A DNA stretch of 64,000 bases from NCBI RefSeq assembly GCF_901538265.1, contig NZ_LR593886.1:7027738-7091737 (forward strand), in the 5' to 3' direction. Under the pieces are notes generated by a model that made no database searches, was not told where the DNA came from, and saw only the letters and a program-made list of their open reading frames with translations. Positions 33,601 to 43,497 of this stretch are shown one piece after another; position 1 is the first letter of the stretch; every line of letters starts with the position of its first letter. This DNA is from Gemmata massiliana (GTDB lineage: Bacteria; Planctomycetota; Planctomycetia; Gemmatales; Gemmataceae). Made by a program: the position numbers and the translations under genes.

Positions 33601-34709
33601 GAGCGTCTCTGTACGCTAATACGATTCGGAAAAATCCGGCTCTCCATTATCGATCATTCGCGGCTCGATTTGCCTTTGAGATATCGGCTAACAAATCAGC
33701 TCGGCGCAATTTCGTGCGGGACCCGAGATAAATCGTAAGATATCATGAAAACACAGAGGTATAAATTTATCATAAATCATTATCGAAAAACGAGTTGCGA
33801 CCATATTCAGCCTCTACCGTCTTGCGAGCCAATCGTAATTGAGGCGCCGGGTCTGACTTGGCGGCATCTTCGACACGGAACCCGTTGCGCCCAATCGCCC
33901 AGTCTGAGCACGGCCAGGAGTCACCGGGCGCCGTGGTAACCAGACCGACGTGAGCAGGAGCCAAACACTATACGCCAGAGCTTCCCTTACAGAACCCTGG
34001 TGCCCGTTCACGGGTTCTGGGCGCTTCCACGCCCGTCTCCCCGGTCTAGTCCGCGGTGCACCTCACGGGGAACCGTCGGGCTCGTACACACAGTAGCGGT
34101 GTGATCACATCTCGAGACGGCCCAAACGAAGAATCCGCAAGTACCGCACACGGCTGCTTGAGTGCAATTCGGTGCCATCTCGGAGAACTTCGAGCCTGAT
34201 GCGAGACGACTGTTGTCACCTTGTAGTCGCTGCTCCACGCCTGACTCTAAAGACAGACAGAATGACTAGTGCAGCTCTTTCGCCCACGGCTCGTGAATAA
34301 AACGCGAGTTCCGCACCGAGGTGCGACGTGGCTCCGGCATCGCCTTGGCTCGTTTCAGCGCGTGACTTCACGGCCGGTTATTTCCGCCCCCGTTATTAGC
34401 GCACCAATTCTGCTCGTTCCAGATTTCGTGGCCTGAAATGCCGCGCACGCGGATTTGCTACACGGGACCGGATTGTGCGTCGGACCGTAGTTCGCTCGAC
34501 CGGAATCGAAACGCGGAGCCGCGGTCCGGTCCGAATTCTGAAAAAATGCGGACGCGCCGGGGGCTTTCTCGGGAAATGTGGGCAACACGGCGGTCCGGCT
34601 CGGGAAGCACGTCCACTCTGGCGGTGCCCGGGCCGTAGTCACCCTGTGCGTGGGAACCGGATGCGTTTCCCGATCCTTCCGGAGCTCTTCCGTGTCCGGT
34701 ACTATCTCG
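33601..34709. other. 1.1-kb intergenic region, no supported gene
   Basis: The first 200 bases, upstream of the CheX-like gene, are markedly AT-rich (for example 33735-33785) and could hold its promoter. An inverted repeat lies at 33990-33997 and 34012-34019 (CAGAACCC/GGGTTCTG) without a T-run. Short open frames on both strands show no recognisable protein features. It may be decayed DNA. Confidence 0.45.
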
Positions 34710-35447
34710 ATGCGCGGCTGGGCGCGAACGATAGTTACCATTCTTGCGACTGGCGCGGTGGTCGCGCGGGCGCTCCTGTACCTGGTCGTTCTGAGGGACG
34801 GTTCCGGGGGAGCCGCGGTTCAGGACGACGGCGCGCCGGAAGATCGGGTCACCGTCGTTGAGGTGCCAGCCGCGCCGAGCTCGCTGGTGCAAGTGGAAAC
34901 CGTCTCGCCGGGGCGAACCTTTACCAGCCGGATGAACTTCGAGCACCCGTACCAGTTCCCGCCCCACCTCAAACTCGTGTCCCGGGGCAAGCGCCAGTAC
35001 GACGCCTCCGCGGTCACCGAGTTCGGGTTCGTGTGGACCGCACGGATCCTTCCCACCGATCTGATCGAGTTCCACGCGGCACGGGACGAGTTCCTCGACG
35101 CCGGGCTCGCGGTCGCGGCGGCCCAAAGGGGGCTCAAGCGGGGGTTAGAGTTCGAGAACTTCGTCTGGGAGGCCAAAGGATTGCGCATGCCGGTTTCGGC
35201 CCTTCCGCCCCGGCCGTTCGAGCAAAAGGGCTGTTTCTATTCGATCGAAAAACAAGAGGCTCCGGTCTTTTTTCCGGTCCCGTATGCCGGCCCCCCGCTC
35301 GTCGAGTTCTCCGGGGCACGCAAGGACGCGACCGTCATAACGGAGGTCACCGCCAAAGGGTTCAAGTGGAAGAACGTGGGCGGATCCTCCTGGAACGCGG
35401 GCGAGATCGACTGGGCGGCGCGCGGGCTTCTGGCGCCGGCCAAGTGA
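34710..35447 (+). CDS. Membrane-anchored or exported protein of unknown function
   Basis: 245 residues from the ATG at 34710; the frame is open from 34578, but the chosen start places a hydrophobic signal/anchor at residues 7-27 (TIVTILATGAVVARALLYLV). The rest is extracytoplasmic with alternating beta-like segments: FEHPYQFPPHLKLVSRGKRQ, TEFGFVWTARILPTDLIEF, VITEVTAKGFKWKNVGGSSW. The recurrence of a G-F-x-W element suggests two related beta-rich domains. No family recognised. It ends 160 bases before the WD40 sigma-factor gene on the same strand, so they could share regulation. Confidence 0.7.
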   Translation: MRGWARTIVTILATGAVVARALLYLVVLRDGSGGAAVQDDGAPEDRVTVVEVPAAPSSLVQVETVSPGRTFTSRMNFEHPYQFPPHLKLVSRGKRQYDASAVTEFGFVWTARILPTDLIEFHAARDEFLDAGLAVAAAQRGLKRGLEFENFVWEAKGLRMPVSALPPRPFEQKGCFYSIEKQEAPVFFPVPYAGPPLVEFSGARKDATVITEVTAKGFKWKNVGGSSWNAGEIDWAARGLLAPAK

Positions 35448-35607
35448 CGCACCGGAGGTGTCCGGAACAGCGGGGCACCACTGTTGCACGCCGTGATCCG
35501 GCCGAGGTGCTCCGGGGGGGCGAAAAAAAATTTTGCAGCCCAGCGCGCCGGCCGGTGCAAGGCGCGCCTCTAGCTCGGTGTTCGTCGCCCGCACCCGAGG
35601 GATCGTT

Positions 35608-38600
35608 ATGACCGGTCGCATTCTTGAACTCGCCCGTCGGTTCCATACCGCACGCGCGCCCGCTAGCTCTGGCTCGGACGCGGAGCTGCTCGAGCGGTTC
35701 GTCGCCACCGCGGACGGGGAAGCCTTCGGCGCGCTCGTTGCCCGCCACGGGCCGATGGTACTGGGCGTGTGCCGGCGCGTCCTGGGGAGCCCGCACGCGG
35801 CCGAGGACGCGTTCCAGGCCACGTTCCTCGCCCTCGCCCGGTACGCCAAGAAGATCCACCGCCCGGCGGCGACCGGGGCGTGGCTCCACGGGGTCGCCCG
35901 GCGTGCCGCGTTACGGCTCCGCGGCGCGGCCGCCCGGCACGAAACCGTCCCGCTTGCGCACGACCCGCTCGCGCCGAATCCCAGCGACCCGCTCGCCCAC
36001 GTTTCCGCGCGAGAGCTCCTCACCGCGCTCGACGAGGAGCTCCAGCGGCTCCCCGAGCGCTACCGGCTCGTGATCGTTCACTGTTACCTGGAAGGTCGGA
36101 CCGTGGACGAGACCGCGGTTCGGCTCGCGACGAGCCCCGGGGCGGTGCGCGGGTGGCTCGCACGTGCCCGTGCCCGGCTCGCGAACCAGCTCGAGTCCCG
36201 CGGGTTCTCGCTCCCCGCCGCGCTCGTCGCGCTGGCGGTCGAGGTAGCGACCGACGTGCCCGCAGTTCGGGCGAGTGCCGCGGGCGTTCCGCCCGTGATC
36301 GCGGCCGTTGCGGACGCCGCCGTCGGGAGCGGGCACCGGTTCACCTGGGCCGCCGTCGTTTGCGCGGGCCTCGCGGTCGGGTGCGCGACCGCGGGACTGA
36401 TGCTCGCCCCGACCGATCTCCCGATCGCGCCCCCCGTCGCGGCTGTACCGGAACCGAAGGCGGCCCTGAGGGACGAGCCGCCGGACGCGCTCCCGGCGGG
36501 GGCACTCGCGCGCCTCGGGAACGTTCGGTTCAAACTGTCTGCTCCGCCCCTATCCGTTCGGTATTCCCCGGACGGCAAGCACCTGGCGGTCGGCGTCGCG
36601 CGCGGGACCGTTCAGGTGTTCGACGCCCGAACCGGTCGAGTCGTTCGCGAGATCCGCGCCTCACAGAAAGACGACGTGTGGCCCGAAGCGGTGCCACTCT
36701 ACTCCCCGGACGGCGCGCGCCTGGCGGTCGTCACCCGCGGCGGGCGCGTCGGGGTCTGGAACGCGGAGAACAGTGACGCGCCCGCGTGGGCGCTCCCGCC
36801 GGACGATACCGGCGTCAGGCGCCTGGCCTTTTCCCCGGACGGCAAACTGCTCGCGGGCGGCGAGGAGGGGGACGAACCGCGGGTCCGGGTGTGGGACGCT
36901 CGTACCGGTAAGGCGCACCGGGCACTCGCCGCGCACCCTCAAAACATCACCGGGCTCGCGTTCTCGCCCGACGGGGCACGCCTCGCGACGAGCTGCGAGG
37001 ACGGCGGGGTCCGACTGTTCGACGTCGCAACGAGCAAAGAGGTCCAGAAATTCGAGCACCCGGGGCTGCGCGCCACGGCCGTGGCGTGGGTACCCGACGG
37101 CAAGACCCTCGTGTCGGCGCTGACGGGCGCGCGCGGCGACAAGGCCGTGAACGAGGTCGCGTTCTGGGACACGGGTGCGAACCGGGAGGTTGCTCGTGTC
37201 GAAACGAACGGCTGGGTTCCCGAACTGGTTTTTACACCCGACGGCCGGCACGTGCTCGGCTCCGATTCCGAAGGGACGCGCGTCTGGGTTCCGACGACCG
37301 GCAAGGAGGTCCGCTACCTGCGCAACGTGAGGGGCGGGCAGCACCCGAGCCTCGCGGTGTCCGCCGACGGGAAGACACTCGCGACGCCGGGGCGCAAGGA
37401 GATCGTGTTCCACGACCTCGCGACCGGCGCGCGCGCCGGGGTGCCCCCCGGACCGGAACAGGTGTCCGCGGTGGCGTTCGCGCCGAACGGGAAGACCCTC
37501 GCGGCCGGGGCACCGGACGGGCGGGTGTACCTCTACGATCGGGTTACCGGGGAACTGCGCCGGGAATTGCGCGGCGACGGGAACGCGGTGACGAGCGTCG
37601 CGTTCGCGCCGGATGGCAAGACCCTCGCCGTTACCGCGGGGCTCTCCGAGTCCGTTCGGATCTGGGACGCGGCGTCCGGGGAACCGGTTCGCACACTCAC
37701 GCGCCCGGACAAGGACGGGTTCGGGTTCGCGTCCGCGGTCGCATACGCGCCCGACGGCAAGCGGCTCGCGGCAACGAGTTACGGGATCGTCTGCCTGTAC
37801 GACACGGCCACGGGCGAACAGGTGCGTCGGTTCGTGAACAAGGAGTTCGGGAAGGTCAATGCGATCGCGTTCGCACCGGACGGGAAGTGGCTCGCCGCGG
37901 CCGGAGAGGACCGGGCGCTCCGCATCTGGGACACGACCACCGGCGAACAAGTCGCGGCCTGGCACGTACGCCGGGAAATCGCCTCGGTGGCCTTTGCCCC
38001 GGACGGGAAGCGCATCGCCTGGGGCGGGGGCGACGGGTGGTGCCAGGTCTGGGAAGTGCCGTCCGGTCGGACGCTCGCGCGGATCAAGGGCCACGAGTAC
38101 GCGGTGCGGTCCGTGGCGTTCACCCCGGACGGGACGCGCGTGGTCACCGCCGGGGCGTTCGACACCGGGCCGCGGGTGTGGGACGCCGGTACCGGGAAGG
38201 AGCTGATCGGGTTTCGTGGGCATCTCGATAACCCGGAGGTCGTGGCGGTGGCCCCGGACGGTAAGTCCGCGGCCTCGGGCGGTAACGACGGGCAGGTGCT
38301 GATCTGGGACCTCGCGGCTACGGGTGCCGGGGTCGAGCCCATCGGAGCGCCGCCGGTCCGCACCGCGGTCGCGGCCGTTCCGGAGGGCGCGGTTCGGCTC
38401 GGGCCGGCCGGGTCCGCCGGGGACCGGGTCGCGTTCTCCCCCGACGGCAAGCGGCTGGCGTCCACGGTGCTCGTGCCCGGGAGCGACGCGGGGCTCGTCG
38501 TATGGGACGTGGCGACCCGGAAACCGGTGTGGCGGGTCGAGGGCGACCGCGACGAGATCTTCGCTCTGTTCTGGACCGCGAACGGGGAGACGGTCGCGGC

Positions 38601-39318
38601 CGCGTGCGGCTCGGAGGGGGGAACCGCGCTGGTACTCTGGGACGCTGCGACGGGGAAGGAACTGAAGCGGGTTCGCGAGCTCCCCTCGGCCTGCCAGTAC
38701 GCGCTGTCACCGGACGGGAAAACGCTGGCCGCCCGCCACCCCGTAATCAGCCCGGCGTCGGGCGCGGCGCGGTACGGCGGGGAGATCGAACTGTTCGACG
38801 TGGCGTCCGGGAAGCGCGTGCGCCGACTCAAGGGGCACGAGGGTGACGCGGTGGCGTGGAGCCCGGACGGGGCAACGCTCGCCGCGGGCAGCGCGCGCGT
38901 CGCCGAGCGCGGCACCATTCGATTGTGGGATCCGGGAACCGGGGACGTGGTGCGCGAGTGGGACTGCGGGCGGGACGGGGCGTGGGCACTGGCGTTCTTG
39001 CCGGACGGGACACTGACCGCGACTGGTGACGGCGGCGCGCTCAGTGTCTGGAACCCGGGCACCGGGAAGTCGATCCGAAAGGTGCGGGGGCGGGGCGATC
39101 TGGTCGTGGTCCCCTCCGCGGACGGGACCCGGTTCGCGGCGCACGCGTTCGACCGGCCCGTCGTCGTCCGGGACGTGCGAACCGGGCGCGAGTTGGGCGC
39201 GTACCCCGCGGGGCCGAAGTGGTTCGGGTTCGATCTGTCGCCGGACGGGAAGACCCTCGTCACGGCCGGAGGTGGGAACCTGCTGCTATGGCCCGTGCCG
39301 CTCCGCGACGGGAACTGA
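35608..39318 (+). CDS. ECF-type sigma factor fused to a membrane helix and WD40 repeats
   Basis: 1236 residues. The N-terminus is an ECF sigma factor: region 2 with HAAEDAFQATFLALARYA (about 75-95) and region 4 with LPERYRLVIVHCYLEGRTVD and GAVRGWLARARARLANQL. A hydrophobic segment near residues 252-276 (WAAVVCAGLAVGCATAGLML) probably crosses the membrane, followed by a long WD40 region with many copies of SPDGK-x-LA...VWD-x-x-TGK, about fourteen or more, enough for two propellers. This sigma-TM-WD40 layout is known from Gemmata and relatives. The membrane-exposed part may sense ligands and control release of the sigma domain; that is inference. The start is ATG at 35608; the frame is open from 35533 without good initiation signals. 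Confidence 0.92.
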   Translation: MTGRILELARRFHTARAPASSGSDAELLERFVATADGEAFGALVARHGPMVLGVCRRVLGSPHAAEDAFQATFLALARYAKKIHRPAATGAWLHGVARRAALRLRGAAARHETVPLAHDPLAPNPSDPLAHVSARELLTALDEELQRLPERYRLVIVHCYLEGRTVDETAVRLATSPGAVRGWLARARARLANQLESRGFSLPAALVALAVEVATDVPAVRASAAGVPPVIAAVADAAVGSGHRFTWAAVVCAGLAVGCATAGLMLAPTDLPIAPPVAAVPEPKAALRDEPPDALPAGALARLGNVRFKLSAPPLSVRYSPDGKHLAVGVARGTVQVFDARTGRVVREIRASQKDDVWPEAVPLYSPDGARLAVVTRGGRVGVWNAENSDAPAWALPPDDTGVRRLAFSPDGKLLAGGEEGDEPRVRVWDARTGKAHRALAAHPQNITGLAFSPDGARLATSCEDGGVRLFDVATSKEVQKFEHPGLRATAVAWVPDGKTLVSALTGARGDKAVNEVAFWDTGANREVARVETNGWVPELVFTPDGRHVLGSDSEGTRVWVPTTGKEVRYLRNVRGGQHPSLAVSADGKTLATPGRKEIVFHDLATGARAGVPPGPEQVSAVAFAPNGKTLAAGAPDGRVYLYDRVTGELRRELRGDGNAVTSVAFAPDGKTLAVTAGLSESVRIWDAASGEPVRTLTRPDKDGFGFASAVAYAPDGKRLAATSYGIVCLYDTATGEQVRRFVNKEFGKVNAIAFAPDGKWLAAAGEDRALRIWDTTTGEQVAAWHVRREIASVAFAPDGKRIAWGGGDGWCQVWEVPSGRTLARIKGHEYAVRSVAFTPDGTRVVTAGAFDTGPRVWDAGTGKELIGFRGHLDNPEVVAVAPDGKSAASGGNDGQVLIWDLAATGAGVEPIGAPPVRTAVAAVPEGAVRLGPAGSAGDRVAFSPDGKRLASTVLVPGSDAGLVVWDVATRKPVWRVEGDRDEIFALFWTANGETVAAACGSEGGTALVLWDAATGKELKRVRELPSACQYALSPDGKTLAARHPVISPASGAARYGGEIELFDVASGKRVRRLKGHEGDAVAWSPDGATLAAGSARVAERGTIRLWDPGTGDVVREWDCGRDGAWALAFLPDGTLTATGDGGALSVWNPGTGKSIRKVRGRGDLVVVPSADGTRFAAHAFDRPVVVRDVRTGRELGAYPAGPKWFGFDLSPDGKTLVTAGGGNLLLWPVPLRDGN

Positions 39319-39533
39319 GCGCATCTTCAACCGGGCGGCGCGACAAGAACCGTCGCGCTGTCCGAGTACCGCTTCGACCGAACCCGATTTGCAGGTACAA
39401 CTGCGGGCCACCCACACGGTCTGTGTCGGTGGCGATTTCGAGAAATAGCGGACGCGCCCCGCCCACTTGCGGGAAAGTTAGTAGTAACACGCACGCGCCC
39501 GGTATCGCCCGACCTCACGGGAAGGTTCATCCG

Positions 39534-41978
39534 ATGTCCGCACGACTGCGACGATGGCTCCGGACCCCGGGCGCGGGCACCGCGCCCGAAGCGACCGCTC
39601 CCGACGGCGAACTCGTGTGTCGGTTCGTCGAGGCCCGGGACGAAGCCGCGTTTACCGAACTGGTGCGCCGGCACGGGCCGATGGTTCTGGCCGCGTGCCG
39701 GCGCGTCCTCGATCCCGATGTCCACACGGCCGACGACGCGTTCCAGGCCACGTTCCTGGTCCTCGCTTCCCGGGCCGCCAAGATCTCGCCGCCGGAGCGC
39801 GTCGGGGCGTGGCTCCACGGGGTCGCGGTTCGCGTCGCGCAGAAGGCCCGGACGTGGGCGCGCAAAATCGCGCCGGCGGTACCGGGCGACCTCGCCGCCA
39901 TACCGCACGTGGTGCGGGAAGCGAACCCGGACGCGGATGAACTGCGGGCGCAGATCGACGACGCTCTCGCCGGGCTCCCGTCCAAGTACCGGGTCGCGGT
40001 CGTGTTGTGCGAACTCGAAGGGCGCTCACGGAAGGAAGCCGCGACGGCGCTCGGGTGGAGCGAGGGGACGCTGTCGAGCCGACTCGCCCGGGCGCGGAAA
40101 TTGCTTGCCGACCGGCTCGCGCGGCGCGGAGTGACCGTTCCTGCGGTGGGGCTCGGGGCCGCAGCCACAGTGCCGGTGCATTTGGCCGCACAGACGACCC
40201 GCACCGCGGCGCTAGTTGCGACGGGGGCGCACACCGGGAACGTGATCCCCGCTCGGGTCGTTGCTCTCGCGCGCGGGGTCTCCGTGCGCCCGGCCGGTTT
40301 CAAACTGGTCGCAGCCGTGCTGACCCTCGCCGCGGTCGCGCTAGGTGGCGCGGGCCTGTACGCGCTTACCGTTGCGCCGCCGGGTCCGAAAGGGGGGCCG
40401 GCGCGCGACAACCGGGAACCGGGACAACCCGTCGTCGGGGCGCCCCCGAAAGGCGAGGCCGCGAACGGCCCTCTGAAGGAAGGCGCCCCGGAACGCCCGG
40501 GGTTCGATCAGGCGACAATTGACGCGTGGGAGAAGCGCGGGTTCGAGGCCGGCTGGATCGAGGTCCACAGGTACGGGTGGAACACGTACCTGCGGAACAC
40601 GCCGGCCCGTCCGGGTCCAAGCGCCGTGCCCGCGTTCATTTACTCCGATTCCAAACCCAAGCTCACCGACGAAGGGCTCAAGAACCTGCCCCCGATCGAT
40701 GTCCCCTTCGCGCTCGGGTTGCGGGGAACGCGGGTCGCGATCACGGACGCGGGGCTCGAGCACCTGGCCGGCCTCAAGAATCTCACCCACCTCAGTCTGC
40801 TCGGCACCCGCGTAAGGGGCACCGGACTGAAACACCTGACTGGCCTCAAGAACCTCACCGCGATCGAACTGACCCAGGCGCCCGTCACGGACGCGGGGCT
40901 GAAGCACCTGGCCGATCTCAAGGGCCTCACCCGCATCACGCTGTGTTACGCCAACAATTACTACGCCCACGAGGATTTGGACGGTGCGTGGCTGAAACAC
41001 CTTGCCGGCCTCAAAAAACTCACGCACCTCGATCTGTACAGCTCGCGCGTCACGGACGAGTGGCTGGAGCACCTCGTCGCGCCCGAGGCCCTGACACACC
41101 TCGACCTGGGGCGCGCCTCCGTGACGGACGAGGGGCTGAGGCACCTCGCCAAGGTCAAGAACCTCACCAGCCTCGATCTGACCCTCAACGAGGAGGTGAC
41201 GGACAAGGGCCTGGTGGAGCTGGGTGGGCTGGAGCACCTCGCCGACCTCAACTTGTCACAGACGCGGGTGACGGGTGACGGGATGAAACACCTCGCCGGG
41301 CTCAAGAACCTCACCAGCCTCAACTTGTCCATGACACGGGTAACAGACGAGGGGCTGGGGCACCTGACCGGGCTCAAGAATCTGATCGATCTCAACTTGT
41401 ATTCCGTCCCCGGGGTGACGAACGAGGGATTGAAGTACCTCGCCGGGTTCGACAAACTCACGACACTCGACCTGTGCGCCGCCAAGATCACGGACGAAGG
41501 GTTGAAGGACGTGGCCGGTCTCAAGAATCTTACCACACTCAAACTGTGCGGTCCGTTGACCGAGGCGGGTCTCAAGCACGTGGCCGGCCTCAAGAATCTC
41601 ACCACACTCAAGCTGTGGTGCCCCGAGATGTCCGACGACGGCCTGAAGCACATAGTCGGCCTCACAAAACTCACCCACCTCGACCTGCACATCACACCGG
41701 TGTCCGACGCGGGACTGGCGCATTTGACCGGTCTCACAAACCTCACCCACCTCGATCTGGGCCTTACAAAGGTTACGGACGAGGGACTGGTACACTTGGC
41801 CGGGTTCAACAAGCTCCGCACCCTGAACCTGTCCTCGACCGAGATTACGGGGTCGGGTTGGAAGCACCTCGCGAAGTTGCAGGGCCTCACGCGCCTCGAC
41901 CTGAGCTCGACGAAAATAAGCGCCCCGCCGGTGACACTCCTTCGGAGTGCTCTGCCCGATTGTGAGATCGTTCGGTAA
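39534..41978 (+). CDS. ECF-type sigma factor fused to a membrane helix and leucine-rich repeats
   Basis: 814 residues. Sigma region 2 reads VHTADDAFQATFLVLASRAA and region 4 LPSKYRVAVVLCELEGRSRK with WSEGTLSSRLARARKLLAD. A membrane helix lies at about 263-287 (LVAAVLTLAAVALGGAGLYA). From about residue 380 to the end there are roughly seventeen internalin-like leucine-rich repeats, consensus VTDEGLKHLAGLKNLTxLxL, forming a ligand-binding solenoid presumably outside the cytoplasm. It is built like the preceding WD40 sigma gene and follows it by 215 bases. The start at 39534 has GGGAAGG upstream; the frame is open from 39219. Confidence 0.92.
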   Translation: MSARLRRWLRTPGAGTAPEATAPDGELVCRFVEARDEAAFTELVRRHGPMVLAACRRVLDPDVHTADDAFQATFLVLASRAAKISPPERVGAWLHGVAVRVAQKARTWARKIAPAVPGDLAAIPHVVREANPDADELRAQIDDALAGLPSKYRVAVVLCELEGRSRKEAATALGWSEGTLSSRLARARKLLADRLARRGVTVPAVGLGAAATVPVHLAAQTTRTAALVATGAHTGNVIPARVVALARGVSVRPAGFKLVAAVLTLAAVALGGAGLYALTVAPPGPKGGPARDNREPGQPVVGAPPKGEAANGPLKEGAPERPGFDQATIDAWEKRGFEAGWIEVHRYGWNTYLRNTPARPGPSAVPAFIYSDSKPKLTDEGLKNLPPIDVPFALGLRGTRVAITDAGLEHLAGLKNLTHLSLLGTRVRGTGLKHLTGLKNLTAIELTQAPVTDAGLKHLADLKGLTRITLCYANNYYAHEDLDGAWLKHLAGLKKLTHLDLYSSRVTDEWLEHLVAPEALTHLDLGRASVTDEGLRHLAKVKNLTSLDLTLNEEVTDKGLVELGGLEHLADLNLSQTRVTGDGMKHLAGLKNLTSLNLSMTRVTDEGLGHLTGLKNLIDLNLYSVPGVTNEGLKYLAGFDKLTTLDLCAAKITDEGLKDVAGLKNLTTLKLCGPLTEAGLKHVAGLKNLTTLKLWCPEMSDDGLKHIVGLTKLTHLDLHITPVSDAGLAHLTGLTNLTHLDLGLTKVTDEGLVHLAGFNKLRTLNLSSTEITGSGWKHLAKLQGLTRLDLSSTKISAPPVTLLRSALPDCEIVR

Positions 41979-42134
41979 GCAGCGAGCACACCGAATCGGG
42001 GCGGAGTTCGGTGCCGGGGGCGCTCCGAGCCCGTCGGGGTCCGGCGGCCGTGATCGCCTTGTCGGGTTCGGGGCGGTGAGGTGCGGCCTTTCACATGCGG
42101 AATTTGAACGAATGCTCTCATTCGGAGGACCGTT

Positions 42135-42560
42135 ATGAAGATCACGATGTGTATCGCGGCGGTACTCGTGGCCGCGCTCGGAGGGGCACCCGTGGACGTT
42201 ACAAAAGGTACCGTGCGGAACTTGATGGCGACGATCGAGGACTTCCAGCGCCCCAGATCCGCGGCCCCAAAACTGATCGAGATCGTGTCGGCCGACGCAC
42301 TGGCGAAGGCACCGGTGTTCCGCGACGACGACGGGCGCGAGGCGATCGGGAAACAGGTGGACTTCTCGAAGGAGAAACTGGTGGTGTTCGCGTGGAAGGG
42401 GTCCGGGACAGACGAGATCTCACACAGTCCGGCGGACAAGGATGGCAAGATCGGGTTCACATTCCGGGCCGGGACGGGAGAAGACGTGCGCGAGTCGCGC
42501 GTCCGTGCCTTCGCAGTACCAAAGGACAGCAAGATCGAGTTAAAGGTACAAGAGCCGTGA
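42135..42560 (+). CDS. Small exported protein of unknown function
   Basis: 141 residues with an N-terminal signal peptide (MKITMCIAAVLVAALGGAP). The mature part has a beta-rich segment (VDFSKEKLVVFAWKGSGTDE) and a charged C-terminus. No family recognised with confidence. The ATG at 42135 has GGAGGA about 10 bases upstream (42125-42130). It follows the LRR sigma gene by 156 bases on the same strand. Confidence 0.75.
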   Translation: MKITMCIAAVLVAALGGAPVDVTKGTVRNLMATIEDFQRPRSAAPKLIEIVSADALAKAPVFRDDDGREAIGKQVDFSKEKLVVFAWKGSGTDEISHSPADKDGKIGFTFRAGTGEDVRESRVRAFAVPKDSKIELKVQEP

Positions 42561-42927
42561 AGAGCGCTCCCCGGCTCGAAACGGGCGCCTCACGACGCCC
42601 AACCAGTCGATGGTGATCACTCGCTTCAGCCCCCGGCTCGGCCCTTTGCCGTGCAACAGTCTCATTTGGGGGTGTAGGAGTGTAGCAGCCAGGGCACCGA
42701 AATTTTGTAGCGCGTCCGCGCCAACAGGGCGCCGAGGGCGTGCTCATATCACGAGGTCACCCGATCGGCCGCCGCTCACCACGACACGTATCTGAATGCG
42801 CGCTCAACAAGCACGCCCGCTCGCGCCCTCCGCGGTAAGATTCACGAACCACCGAGATGCCGAAAAAATAATTGTCGGCGCGCCCAACGGCCGCGCCAGT
42901 GGCATCTTCTCAGTAGGAGGGCAGCAC
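42561..42927. other. Intergenic region before the sigma/kinase pair
   Basis: About 370 bases without a supported gene. The downstream frame is open from 42796, but no ribosome site precedes earlier starts. A promoter for the sigma/kinase pair is expected here; none was pinpointed. Confidence 0.4.
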
Positions 42928-43494
42928 ATGGACCGGCCCCCAGAAGAGGCGGGCGCGCTCCTGGAACCGTTCCGCGCCTACCTTCGACTGTTGGCACGTT
43001 TGCACTTGGCACCGCAACTGCGCGGCAAGCTCGACCCGTCGGACGTGGTCCAGCAGGCGCTCTTGCAAGCGTACCAGGCACTCGACCAGTTCCGCGGCCG
43101 GAGCCCGGCCGAGTGCGCGGCGTGGCTCCGCCAGATCCTCGCCCGCAACTTGGCCCAGGCCGTCCGCGACTTCGGGCGCGACAAGCGCGACGTGGCCCGC
43201 GAGCGGGCGCTCGGGGCGTCCGTGGACGCTTCGTCGGAGCGGTTGGAGGCGTGGTTGGCCGCGGACCAATCTTCGCCCAGTGCGCGGGCCGTGCGAGGGG
43301 AGCAGGTGCTGCGCCTGGCCGACGCCCTCGAGCGGCTCCCGGAGGCCCAGCGCGAGGCCCTGGTGCTGCAACACTGGCACGGCCTGTCCCTGGCCGAAAT
43401 CGGCACGCACTTGGGGCGCAGCCCCGACGCGGTGGCCGGGCTCATCAAGCGCGGGCTGAAACAACTGCGCCACCTGTTGCGCGAAAGCGAGTGA
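42928..43494 (+). CDS. ECF sigma factor, planctomycete kinase-associated type
   Basis: 188 residues. Region 2 is recognisable in LDPSDVVQQALLQAYQALDQ and FRGRSPAECAAWLRQILARN; region 4 in LPEAQREALVLQHWHGLSLA and IGTHLGRSPDAVAGLIKRGL. It resembles the planctomycete-associated sigma-70 subfamily that is regularly encoded just upstream of Ser/Thr kinases. The ATG at 42928 is preceded by AGGAGG at 42915-42920. Its stop is 3 bases before the kinase GTG, so the two are almost certainly one transcript, and phosphorylation control of the sigma factor by the kinase is the expected mechanism. Confidence 0.93.
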   Translation: MDRPPEEAGALLEPFRAYLRLLARLHLAPQLRGKLDPSDVVQQALLQAYQALDQFRGRSPAECAAWLRQILARNLAQAVRDFGRDKRDVARERALGASVDASSERLEAWLAADQSSPSARAVRGEQVLRLADALERLPEAQREALVLQHWHGLSLAEIGTHLGRSPDAVAGLIKRGLKQLRHLLRESE

Positions 43495-43497
43495 CCC

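Noticed and set aside
34008-34238. Short minus-strand frame in the 33.6-34.7 kb gap
   Set aside because: Cysteine-rich but without paired spacing of a zinc ribbon or any other motif; judged random.
36661-39263. Long minus-strand frames within the WD40 sigma-factor gene
   Set aside because: They arise from the periodic SPDGK/WD repeat coding pattern and have no protein features of their own.
40700-41940. Regularly spaced DNA repeats considered as a CRISPR-like array
   Set aside because: The periodicity (about 72 bases) is that of the 24-residue leucine-rich repeats in an intact coding frame; units vary as protein repeats do, without constant repeats and unique spacers.
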